A stretch of 12,232 nt of DNA from positions 1 through 12,232 of the forward strand of contig CAAGCR010000008.1 of NCBI GenBank assembly GCA_900768425.1, written 5' to 3'. The DNA is from Clostridia bacterium (GTDB lineage: Bacteria > Bacillota > Clostridia > Christensenellales > UBA1242). The translations under genes and the position numbers were made by a program. Below, in pieces: positions 1-5,962 of the stretch (its first letter is position 1; each line of letters begins with the position of its first letter). The notes beneath the pieces are model-generated. The model did not search any database, was not told the DNA's origin, and was given only the letters and a program-made list of their open reading frames with translations.

Positions 1-21
1 AGACGTGTGCTCTTCCGATCT
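1..21 (+). other. Illumina adapter contamination
   Basis: The first 21 bases are exactly the 3' end of the standard Illumina TruSeq read-2 adapter (ending GCTCTTCCGATCT). This is not genomic DNA. It means the assembly was built from untrimmed reads and that the biological sequence begins at base 22. Confidence 0.97.
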
Positions 22-132
22 TAGTGTTAAAATTTTTTCTTTTGTTGCAGTTTTATCCATATCAGTATATGTGTCTAATGTGATTGTAATTGAAGTATGT
101 CCCATCCAATCACTTACCATTGTTGTTGGTCT
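22..132 (-). pseudogene. Tyrosine recombinase/phage integrase, C-terminal remnant
   Basis: Read on the minus strand from about 132 down to 22, the open frame gives a 37-residue tail containing DWMGHTSITITLDTYTD. This is the signature end of phage-type tyrosine recombinases: the GH carries the last catalytic histidine, and the Y of TLDTYTD is the nucleophilic tyrosine. An in-frame TAA at 133-135 precedes it, and no integrase-like sequence (no HxLRHT box) is visible in any frame just upstream. The N-terminal and middle parts are therefore missing, replaced or frameshifted. The true C-terminal end is cut off by the contig end and adapter. It is either a decayed integrase or the end of a gene broken by rearrangement. 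The family is confident; the pseudogene status is likely but rests on little sequence. Confidence 0.72.
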
Positions 133-192
133 TTATAGTAGATAATTTGTAAACACTATTAACATTATATAAGAGAATTTTCTTAAATTGTT

Positions 193-231
193 TTGAATAT
201 ACAAGAGAATATGATATGCTATGTATATCAT
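193..231 (+). promoter_or_regulatory. Candidate promoter with overlapping palindrome
   Basis: TTGAAT (193-198) and TATGCT (215-220) with a 16-bp spacer form a modest sigma-A-type promoter ahead of the gene at 253. A perfect 7-bp inverted repeat, ATGATAT (211-217) and ATATCAT (225-231), overlaps the -10 box and the expected start site, which is where a repressor operator would sit. No trans-acting factor is identifiable. Confidence 0.4.
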
Positions 232-252
232 AAAAATATATAGGGAGAAGTT

Positions 253-774
253 ATGGAAAGGAAAAAGTTTAATCGTGGAACAGTTAGTGGTGGAATTGTA
301 CGAATTGCCATTGCATTAGTGGCTATAATCATTGCAACAGTACTTTTATCATCACAAATCAAATCTTGGGATTCTGAAAATGCAGGTGGTGGCATTTTTA
401 TGTGCATAATTGCATCAATAATGATAGTCGCAAGTATATATTTTATCTTTAATGGTGCTAAAATGATTATTGATGGAAGAAAGTCTTTGGAAGTCGCAAA
501 AAAAGGACATCCGGAAAATGGCAGAATACTAAATTTATTTGAAACCGAAGTTACCGAAAATAACAACGGGTGTGTTTCACATTACACTATCTATAACTTA
601 AAATTTGAATACACCGATGATAATGGTAACTTGTGCGAAAGCCAAGAACAAATAAGTGGTAAGGCATACGAACAATTACAAGAAAAAACTCTTGTACCAA
701 TTCTTGTATATGGCGAAAGGGCTATTTTTGATAAAAAACGTTTTGAAAGTAAAATAACCGGTATTAATGAATAA
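253..774 (+). CDS. Two-TM membrane protein, DUF3592-like
   Basis: Predicted 173-residue membrane protein. Residues about 13-33 and 47-67 are hydrophobic helices with a short polar loop between them. After the second helix come a basic stretch (K70 to K84) and a C-terminal domain (about 87-173) with alternating beta-like segments: NGRILNLFETEV, YTIYNLKFEYTDDNGNL and LVPILVYGERAIFDKKRF. The last segment has the shape of the DUF3592 ending, in which a conversion-type beta domain finishes with a VYY/VYG...A.... strand. The function of that family is unknown. The start is well supported by GGGAGAAGTT directly ahead of the ATG. The gene stands alone between the integrase remnant and a terminator at 822-865. 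The assignment rests on topology and general pattern only; no catalytic residues are evident. Confidence 0.75.
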   Translation: MERKKFNRGTVSGGIVRIAIALVAIIIATVLLSSQIKSWDSENAGGGIFMCIIASIMIVASIYFIFNGAKMIIDGRKSLEVAKKGHPENGRILNLFETEVTENNNGCVSHYTIYNLKFEYTDDNGNLCESQEQISGKAYEQLQEKTLVPILVYGERAIFDKKRFESKITGINE

Positions 775-821
775 TTAATTGTAAAAAATTGCCAATAAAA
801 AATATTATTTTAAAATATATT

Positions 822-865
822 AAAATGCTCAAACCTGTTAAAATAAAGGGATGTGAGCATTTTTT
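822..865 (+). terminator. Intrinsic terminator after the DUF3592-like gene
   Basis: AAAATGCTCA (822-831) pairs with TGAGCATTTT (854-863). A small inner CCT/AGG helix closes a loop, and a T run follows to 865. It lies about 50 bp after the stop codon at 774. The rest of the 775-1048 gap is AT-rich and otherwise holds only the promoter of the next gene. Confidence 0.8.
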
Positions 866-990
866 ATAATTATTCTAAATAAAACTTTTAAATATTATTT
901 AATAAAAAATAATTTTAACAAAAACAAAAAAAATAATAAGTATTATCATTTGCATTATCTCAAATTTTATTTTTTTATTTGTCCTATAGT

Positions 991-1043
991 TTGACTTAAA
1001 TTAATATTAAGGAATATAATATTTATCGGAGATAAAAAAGGAG
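991..1043 (+). promoter_or_regulatory. Promoter and RBS of the repeat lipoprotein gene
   Basis: TTGACT (991-996), an 18-bp spacer and a perfect TATAAT (1015-1020) form a strong housekeeping-type promoter. Transcription should start near 1027. The ribosome-binding site AAGGAG (1038-1043) lies 5 bases before the ATG at 1049. Confidence 0.8.
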
Positions 1044-1048
1044 ATAAT

Positions 1049-3259
1049 ATGAAAAAATTAAAAATTGTTTTATGTGCAATGTTGTTGGCACTTTCAAGTT
1101 TAATGTTTGTTGCGTGCGGACCATCTGAGTTCAATGAAGGAAACATCACATTTGGACAAAGCACATTTACTTATGATGGAGAAACTCATATTTTTGATAT
1201 TACATACAAAGATGTTAATATTACAACTGAGTACTCTTTAGATGGCGAAGTCTTTGGCGATAAAGACACCATAGCCATTGTTGATGTTGGGACATATACC
1301 ATATATTTTAAAATTACAGCAGATGGTTACAAAGAATATGTTGGCTCACATAATTTAGTAATTAACAATGCCAACTTAAATGAAGATACTTTTGTAATTA
1401 CCAATAATACTGTTACATATAATGGTTTTGCTCAAATTTTTAATGTTAGTTATCCAAACTTAACATTAAATAGCGTGCTATATTCTACCGATGAAGGTGC
1501 GGACAAAACTTGGAAAACAAGAGAAGAATTAAACTTAATAGACCCAGGAACATATCAAGTTTATTACAAAGCAACAGCCACAAATTATAACGAATTTGTA
1601 AATCAAACACCAGTAACCTTAACCATTCAATCTCTTGATTGGGGTGATAAAGTAATGGTTGTAAACACAACACCTGTAAACTACGATGGCAATAGCCATA
1701 TGTTTAACATAAATGTAAAAGGCAGTATGTCAAGCCAAAAAGTCTTGTATCGTTTAAAAGGTGAGAGCATTTGGAGAGAAAAAGATACTTTAAACCTAGT
1801 AAATGCTGGCACATATATAGTTGAATATAAAGTTACAGCAAATGGATATTCACAACCATACACTGGCGAACAAACATACATTATTAATAAAGCAACTTTA
1901 AACCCAAGAAAAGTTACAGTTACAAATGCTAATACTGTAAGCTATGATTCAAATGAGCATATGTTTGATGTAACAGTTGATTCATCTATTGCAGGTGCAA
2001 AAGTGACATATTCAATAGATAATGGCAAAACTTGGGTAAATAGAAATCAAGTAAACTTTGTAAATGTAGGTAGTTATTATGTTTGTTTCAAAGTGGAATC
2101 ATTAAACTATGTTAATTACGAGTCATCTGTTACATACAATATTAATCCAATCACTTTTGATTTGACAAAAATCACTGCTACAAATCCAATTTTTACCTAC
2201 GATGGCACAGCAAAGACCTTTACAGCACAATATAACGGCACTATTTTAGGCGGAGCAAATGTCAAAGTTGAATATCAAGTAAATGATGGCGAATGGACAG
2301 AAACTCCTGTTTCTCGCATAGATGTTTGTCAATTTAGTGTTAAATATAGACTAAGTGCTGCAAACTATACAACCGAAACAAGCAACGCAATCACTTTTGT
2401 AATTCAAACAGCATCATTTGAAGGGCTCGTAACAACAGAAAATAGCGACAATGTAACATTCAATAAACTTAAAAACGCATATGTCGCAAGTTATGATGGA
2501 CAAGCAAAAATGTTTAATGTTGTTGTTTCAAAAGACAACACCGCAATTGATGGAGTTGTAATAAAATACTCCCTTGATAGCACCTCTAACAAAAATTGGG
2601 TAAGTGCCGATGAGTTAAATATAAAAGAAGTTGGCACATATACCGTTTATTTCCAAGTATCAAAATCAAACTATACAACTTATACATCTTCTAAAAGATT
2701 GATAATAGAAAAAGCAAAATTCAATGAAGATAATATTCTATTCAATGGCGAAACATCAAAAAATGTTTCAGTAACATATAACGGAACAGAACAAAAACCG
2801 GTTGTAACTTATAGCGGTGCAGTTAATTACACTGTTCAATATTCGTTAGATAACAAAACTTGGCAAAATGACCCAGTAGGCTATAAAGATGCGGGTTGGA
2901 ATAATCAAATTTACTTTAAACTTACCGCAGAAAATTATAATGATTATAAAGGTTATTTCTACCTATCAATCAATAAAGCCAAATTTGACATCAATAAAAT
3001 ATTAAAAACTGGCACTTTTACTTATGATGGCAATGCACACGCATTTGTGGTGTCATACGATACAGAAGCATCATTTGGCGAAGAAATAACAGTTGAATAT
3101 AAACTATATGGCGAAAACTGGACAACTGACCCTATCACAAAAACCGAAGTAGGCTCATACAAAGTAATATATAGACTAAAAGCAAACAATTTTGAAACCT
3201 ACGATAGTTCAGTAGAAGGACCTGCCACTCATGGCAATTTTGAAATTGTAAGCAAATAG
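1049..3259 (+). CDS. Surface lipoprotein with eight Ig-like (YDG-type) repeats
   Basis: A 736-residue predicted lipoprotein. Residues 1-22 form a lipoprotein signal peptide (basic MKKLK, hydrophobic core, then FVAC), with C23 as the lipidated cysteine. The rest is eight degenerate repeats of about 80-95 residues with no other domain. Each opens with a FTYDG/TYNG/NYDG-like strand followed by a hydrophobic strand, continues with YSLDG...W, and closes with VGTYTVYFKVTA.NY. This pattern resembles the MBG/YDG-type bacterial immunoglobulin-like domains of stalk and adhesin proteins, so an extended outer-surface spacer or binding protein is inferred; no ligand can be predicted. Repeat 1 begins near residue 40 and repeat 8 near residue 656. 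There is no LPXTG, so anchoring is by lipid, and the lspA product encoded in this window is the class of peptidase that would process it. Strong promoter and RBS; monocistronic. Confidence 0.88.
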   Translation: MKKLKIVLCAMLLALSSLMFVACGPSEFNEGNITFGQSTFTYDGETHIFDITYKDVNITTEYSLDGEVFGDKDTIAIVDVGTYTIYFKITADGYKEYVGSHNLVINNANLNEDTFVITNNTVTYNGFAQIFNVSYPNLTLNSVLYSTDEGADKTWKTREELNLIDPGTYQVYYKATATNYNEFVNQTPVTLTIQSLDWGDKVMVVNTTPVNYDGNSHMFNINVKGSMSSQKVLYRLKGESIWREKDTLNLVNAGTYIVEYKVTANGYSQPYTGEQTYIINKATLNPRKVTVTNANTVSYDSNEHMFDVTVDSSIAGAKVTYSIDNGKTWVNRNQVNFVNVGSYYVCFKVESLNYVNYESSVTYNINPITFDLTKITATNPIFTYDGTAKTFTAQYNGTILGGANVKVEYQVNDGEWTETPVSRIDVCQFSVKYRLSAANYTTETSNAITFVIQTASFEGLVTTENSDNVTFNKLKNAYVASYDGQAKMFNVVVSKDNTAIDGVVIKYSLDSTSNKNWVSADELNIKEVGTYTVYFQVSKSNYTTYTSSKRLIIEKAKFNEDNILFNGETSKNVSVTYNGTEQKPVVTYSGAVNYTVQYSLDNKTWQNDPVGYKDAGWNNQIYFKLTAENYNDYKGYFYLSINKAKFDINKILKTGTFTYDGNAHAFVVSYDTEASFGEEITVEYKLYGENWTTDPITKTEVGSYKVIYRLKANNFETYDSSVEGPATHGNFEIVSK
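1166..3256 (+). repeat. Eight tandem coding repeats of about 85-95 residues
   Basis: The repeat openings are recognisable by a Y-D/N-G-like motif: FTYDGETH, VTYNGFAQ, VNYDGNSH, VSYDSNEH, FTYDGTAK, ASYDGQAK, VTYNGTEQ and FTYDGNAH. Closings follow VGTYTIYFKITADGY with variations; repeat 5 has VCQFSVKYRLSAANY and repeat 7 has AGWNNQIYFKLTAENY. The copies are strongly diverged from one another at both protein and DNA level, so the array is old rather than recently expanded. Confidence 0.85.
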
Positions 3260-3269
3260 AGAATATAAC

Positions 3270-3298
3270 ATTAAATATTAGTATTACAAATATTTAAT
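3270..3298. repeat. Inverted repeat after the lipoprotein gene
   Basis: ATTAAATATT (3270-3279) and AATATTTAAT (3289-3298) form a perfect 10-bp all-A/T hairpin with a 9-base loop, 10 bases after the stop codon. There is no following T run, so it is a weak terminator at best. Read-through into the RNA motif downstream is possible. Confidence 0.5.
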
Positions 3299-3327
3299 AG
3301 AGAAAGAATAGTAATAAAAATTATGTG

Positions 3328-3463
3328 ATATTATCGGAAGTTTTGTCTGAATGCACCGAAGGTATATATTCAAGCAAAACTGATGGTTATATATAAGGAA
3401 CGAGAGAAAGTGGACTTTATGCTTGCATAAATAAACACTTGAAATCGTGACGCCAATATATAT
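3328..3463 (+). ncRNA. Structured RNA motif, copy 1 of a tandem pair
   Basis: First of two similar units about 139 bp apart. Predicted fold: a three-part helix of GTTTTG (3340-3345) with CAAAAC (3375-3380), TGAAT (3348-3352) with ATTCA (3368-3372), and ACC/GGT around a GAA loop (3355-3363). A conserved single-stranded GATGGTTATATA segment follows. A second hairpin pairs AAGTG (3408-3412) with CACTT (3436-3440), and TTTATGC with GCATAAA around TT. The unit ends with a GCCAATATATAT block. Helix sequences differ from copy 2 while pairing is retained, which argues for a functional RNA. I do not recognise it as a named riboswitch or RNA class. The plus strand is favoured because a G-T wobble in copy 2 would be a C-A mismatch on the other strand. 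Confidence 0.62.
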
Positions 3464-3466
3464 AAT

Positions 3467-3600
3467 ATATTATCGGAAGTTGTCGGCAAACAGCCCGAAG
3501 GGATACTTGCCAGCAAATGATGGTTATATAAAGAAAGAGAGAAAGTGGACTTTATGATTTCATAAAAGTTCACTTGAAATTGTAATGCCAATATATATGT
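3467..3600 (+). ncRNA. Structured RNA motif, copy 2 of a tandem pair
   Basis: Second unit, with the same order of elements as copy 1: ATATTATCGGAAG opening; helix GGCAA (3485-3489) with TTGCC (3507-3511); CCC/GGG around the same GAA loop (3494-3502); the same TC and AG internal-loop bases; conserved GATGGTTATATA; conserved GAGAGAAAGTGGAC; and a hairpin AAGTG (3543-3547) with CACTT (3571-3575) topped by TTTATGA/TCATAAA. Copy 2 is followed 26 bases later by a strong terminator. The pair could be a standalone small RNA or part of the 3' UTR of the lipoprotein mRNA. No convincing promoter is seen immediately upstream. Confidence 0.62.
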
Positions 3601-3625
3601 GATTTATATTATTAATCATAAATAC

Positions 3626-3669
3626 AAAAAATGCAAAATTTCTTTTATAATGAAATTTTGCATTTTTTT
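3626..3669. terminator. Bidirectional intrinsic terminator
   Basis: A perfect 17-bp stem, 3626-3642 with 3652-3668, has a 9-base loop. A run of A on the 5' side and T on the 3' side makes it functional on both strands. It ends the lipoprotein/tandem-RNA transcript on the plus strand and the unknown gene 3682-4227 on the minus strand. Confidence 0.9.
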
Positions 3670-3681
3670 GTGCACTCAAAC

Positions 3682-4227
3682 TTATTTAATTAAATCTTCG
3701 TAGTTTTGTTTATAAATTTCATAAAGTTGTTTTACTTCTTTAAAATATTCGCTATCTTCGGTAATGTCTACCTTGTCACATACTGCAAATATTGTTCTAA
3801 AATCAATGCTTGCGTGGTCTGAACCGGTTGCTAAGTTGTTGCGGAAGATTTTGCCATAATTTCCCATTTCAGGGTCAAACCATTTGCTTATTGTTTCGTA
3901 AGTTTTTTTAACGTGTTTGTTATTGTATTTATTAGCACGAAGATTTTTTATTGTATCTAACACATATTTTCTTAAAAATTTATCACGAATGCTAGTGTTA
4001 ATTTTATTTAAGAAAAAACTATAAACTTTCATATCGTTTAAATTTTGATTTTTGAATAAAAACTCTTTGCGTTGTTCTTTTGCTTTTTCGTACTCATATT
4101 TATATCTAAAAGCAGTAATAATTATATCATAAAGTGCTAAACGTTCGTTTTTTGATGTTTCAAATTCTCCATTTATTTCTGGCAAACAAGGTAGGTCAAT
4201 AACAAGTGAATCAATGTTGTTTTTCAT
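3682..4227 (-). CDS. Hypothetical soluble protein, 181 residues
   Basis: Not recognised. The protein is soluble, charged and mostly helical in appearance, with no signal peptide, membrane segment or known catalytic motif. The middle is strongly basic and helical (about 40-112, including YKYEYEKAKEQRKEF and KKTYETISKWFDPE). The C-terminal third has a distinctive FRNNLATGSDHASIDFRTIF stretch (128-147) that would be the best search handle. The start chosen is the ATG at 4225-4227, preceded by AGGAGATTATTT. A longer in-frame start exists 17 codons upstream, but it lies upstream of the promoter's expected start site and has no ribosome-binding site. The gene is monocistronic, divergent from the flippase gene, and ends at the bidirectional terminator. 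Confidence 0.75.
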   Translation of the reverse strand: MKNNIDSLVIDLPCLPEINGEFETSKNERLALYDIIITAFRYKYEYEKAKEQRKEFLFKNQNLNDMKVYSFFLNKINTSIRDKFLRKYVLDTIKNLRANKYNNKHVKKTYETISKWFDPEMGNYGKIFRNNLATGSDHASIDFRTIFAVCDKVDITEDSEYFKEVKQLYEIYKQNYEDLIK

Positions 4228-4249
4228 AAATAATCTCCTATTTAACACT

Positions 4250-4278
4250 ATTTTAACATAATAATGTATACAATGCAA
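4250..4278 (-). promoter_or_regulatory. Promoter of the 181-residue hypothetical gene
   Basis: On the minus strand, TTGCAT (4273-4278), a 17-bp spacer and TAAAAT (4250-4255) form a near-consensus promoter. Expected transcript start is about 4243, 16 bases before the ATG, just leaving room for the AGGAG ribosome-binding site. Confidence 0.65.
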
Positions 4279-4384
4279 GTGGGAAAATGAATAAAATAGT
4301 GAACAAAAACAAACCCATCATTTTATTTCAAAAGAATAATTAACATATAAATAATTTTACAAAATACTCACAAAATAAACTTGT

Positions 4385-5920
4385 ATGAGCGTTATAAACA
4401 CAAGTGGAACTTTTGTTTTGTTTTTTGCCAATCTTATAAGTAAATTGTTTGGTGCTTTTTATAGGTTGCCACTTTCTAACCTTTTGGGTGCGGAAGGTAT
4501 GGGACTGTATCAAATGGCATTTCCAATTTACTCATTTTTGTTGACTCTAATTACTGGTGGAATTAGCATAACTCTTACAAGAAAAATTGCAACATTGCGA
4601 GCAAAACAAAACGAAGTGGAAATTTATAAACAATATGTGTTGGGCAAACGAACAAGTATGTTCTTTGGTATTATGTTTTTTATAGCATTATTGATATTTG
4701 CATATCCAATCGCTTTGCTTCAAGGCAATTTAAAAGCATTTTATGGATATTTGGCAATAGCAATAGGTTTTGTTTTTGCTTGTATGCTAGGGGCATATAG
4801 GGGATATTATCAAGGCTACGGCAATATGATACCAACTGCAATAAGCCAAGTTTTAGAGCAAAGTTCAAAACTGGTTTTTGGACTCGTTTTTGCATTTCTA
4901 TTTTTAAAACAAGATGCAATTTTAGGTGTGTTCGGAGCACTTTTAGGCATATCAGTCAGCGAAATAATATCGTTCATATTTTTTATATTTTTAAACAAAA
5001 AGAAAGTAAAAAAACAACAAGTGGCACTAAACAAAGTTGACTACATAAATTTTATAAAACAAGTTTTCCCAGTAAGCATAACTTACGTGTTGTTGCCACT
5101 TTCATCATTAATTGATTCTTTTTTGATTGTAAATCTTTTGTCATTAAGTGGCTTTGTTACCAGTTTTGCCACCAGCCTATACGGAATTGAAACAGGAATG
5201 ATATTGCCCCTAATAAATATGCCAAATGTTTTAGTAAGTGCCTTGGCTCTTGCAAGCCTGCCAGAAATCAGTTATAGACTGTCTAAAAATGAAGATGTAA
5301 CGAAGCAAATAAGTTTAATGTTTAAAATAGTATTGATGTTTATTGTTCCTTGTGGTATAGGAATGTTTATTTTAGCAAGACCAATTTTAAATGTAATTTT
5401 CCCAACCCTTAACGAAAATATGCTACAAATAGCAGTAAATTTACTAAAATTTTCGGTTTTTGAGATGTTTTTTCTAAGTTTTGTAACAATAACCAATGCT
5501 TTAATGCAGGCACTAAACAAAACCAAAAAGTCGGCAACATCACTTTTAATAGGGATAGTGTTAAAAGTAATATTCACAATAATATTTGTTTTCAATAAAT
5601 CAATAAACATTTATGGCTTAGTGTTCGCAAGCATTCTATGCTATTTTGTTGTGTCAATAATAAATATTCAGCAAATAAAAAAACAAATAAATTTTAGACT
5701 AAATTTTGCCGAAATAACATCACCATTAATCAGCGGTATAATAATGGCATTTGTTGTACTTGTTTTTGATTATTATTTTAATTTGTCAAAAAACATATTA
5801 GGACTATCAATTTTAGTTATGCTAGCAATAATAACATATTTCGGACTTTTAATCTCACTAAGACAAATAAGATTTAAAGACATAAAAGAAATGTTGTCAA
5901 AAAATAAACAACAAAATTAA
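4385..5920 (+). CDS. MurJ/SpoVB-type lipid-linked oligosaccharide flippase
   Basis: A 511-residue polytopic inner-membrane protein with about 14 hydrophobic helices. It is of the MOP/MATE superfamily polysaccharide-export type (SpoVB/MviN-MurJ-like). Evidence is the N-terminal SKLFGAFYRLPLSNLLGAEG (residues 19-38), the family's characteristic first-helix motif, followed by GLYQMAFPIYSFLLTL and the conserved GGISITLTRKIA segment. Length matches the family. Such proteins flip undecaprenyl-linked precursors of peptidoglycan or other cell-wall polymers; the exact substrate cannot be told from sequence. A TAA lies two codons before the ATG in the same frame, so the start cannot be further upstream. 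There is no recognisable Shine-Dalgarno sequence before it, which is unlike most neighbours. It is followed by dusB after 42 bases, but dusB has its own promoter. Confidence 0.88.
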   Translation: MSVINTSGTFVLFFANLISKLFGAFYRLPLSNLLGAEGMGLYQMAFPIYSFLLTLITGGISITLTRKIATLRAKQNEVEIYKQYVLGKRTSMFFGIMFFIALLIFAYPIALLQGNLKAFYGYLAIAIGFVFACMLGAYRGYYQGYGNMIPTAISQVLEQSSKLVFGLVFAFLFLKQDAILGVFGALLGISVSEIISFIFFIFLNKKKVKKQQVALNKVDYINFIKQVFPVSITYVLLPLSSLIDSFLIVNLLSLSGFVTSFATSLYGIETGMILPLINMPNVLVSALALASLPEISYRLSKNEDVTKQISLMFKIVLMFIVPCGIGMFILARPILNVIFPTLNENMLQIAVNLLKFSVFEMFFLSFVTITNALMQALNKTKKSATSLLIGIVLKVIFTIIFVFNKSINIYGLVFASILCYFVVSIINIQQIKKQINFRLNFAEITSPLISGIIMAFVVLVFDYYFNLSKNILGLSILVMLAIITYFGLLISLRQIRFKDIKEMLSKNKQQN

Positions 5921-5926
5921 AATCCA

Positions 5927-5955
5927 TTGTAAATTTGCACATTTTAATGTATAAT
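5927..5955 (+). promoter_or_regulatory. Promoter of dusB, abutting the start codon
   Basis: TTGTAA (5927-5932), a 17-bp spacer and a perfect TATAAT (5950-5955). The predicted transcript start is 5962-5963, which coincides with the A of the third candidate ATG of dusB. No ribosome-binding site is present, so the transcript from this promoter would be leaderless. Confidence 0.6.
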
Positions 5956-5962
5956 GATGCGT

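Noticed and set aside
3353..3365. Glycine-riboswitch-like GCACCGAAGG in a tandem arrangement
   Set aside because: Only this short block matches. Copy 2 reads AGCCCGAAGGG, the other glycine-aptamer elements (GGAGAG and the CTCTCAGGCAAAAGG region) are absent, and no glycine gene follows.
3370..3420. Hammerhead ribozyme resemblance (CTGATGG followed later by GAGAGAAAGTG) in copy 1 of the tandem RNA
   Set aside because: The core should be CTGATGA with a stem II directly between it and GAAA. The C is missing in copy 2 (AATGATGG) and no stem II can form from the intervening bases.
3370..3591. 73-codon minus-strand reading frame across the tandem RNA
   Set aside because: No ribosome-binding site. 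The frame exists because the two RNA copies repeat the same sequence (139-bp spacing), and the peptide resembles no known family.
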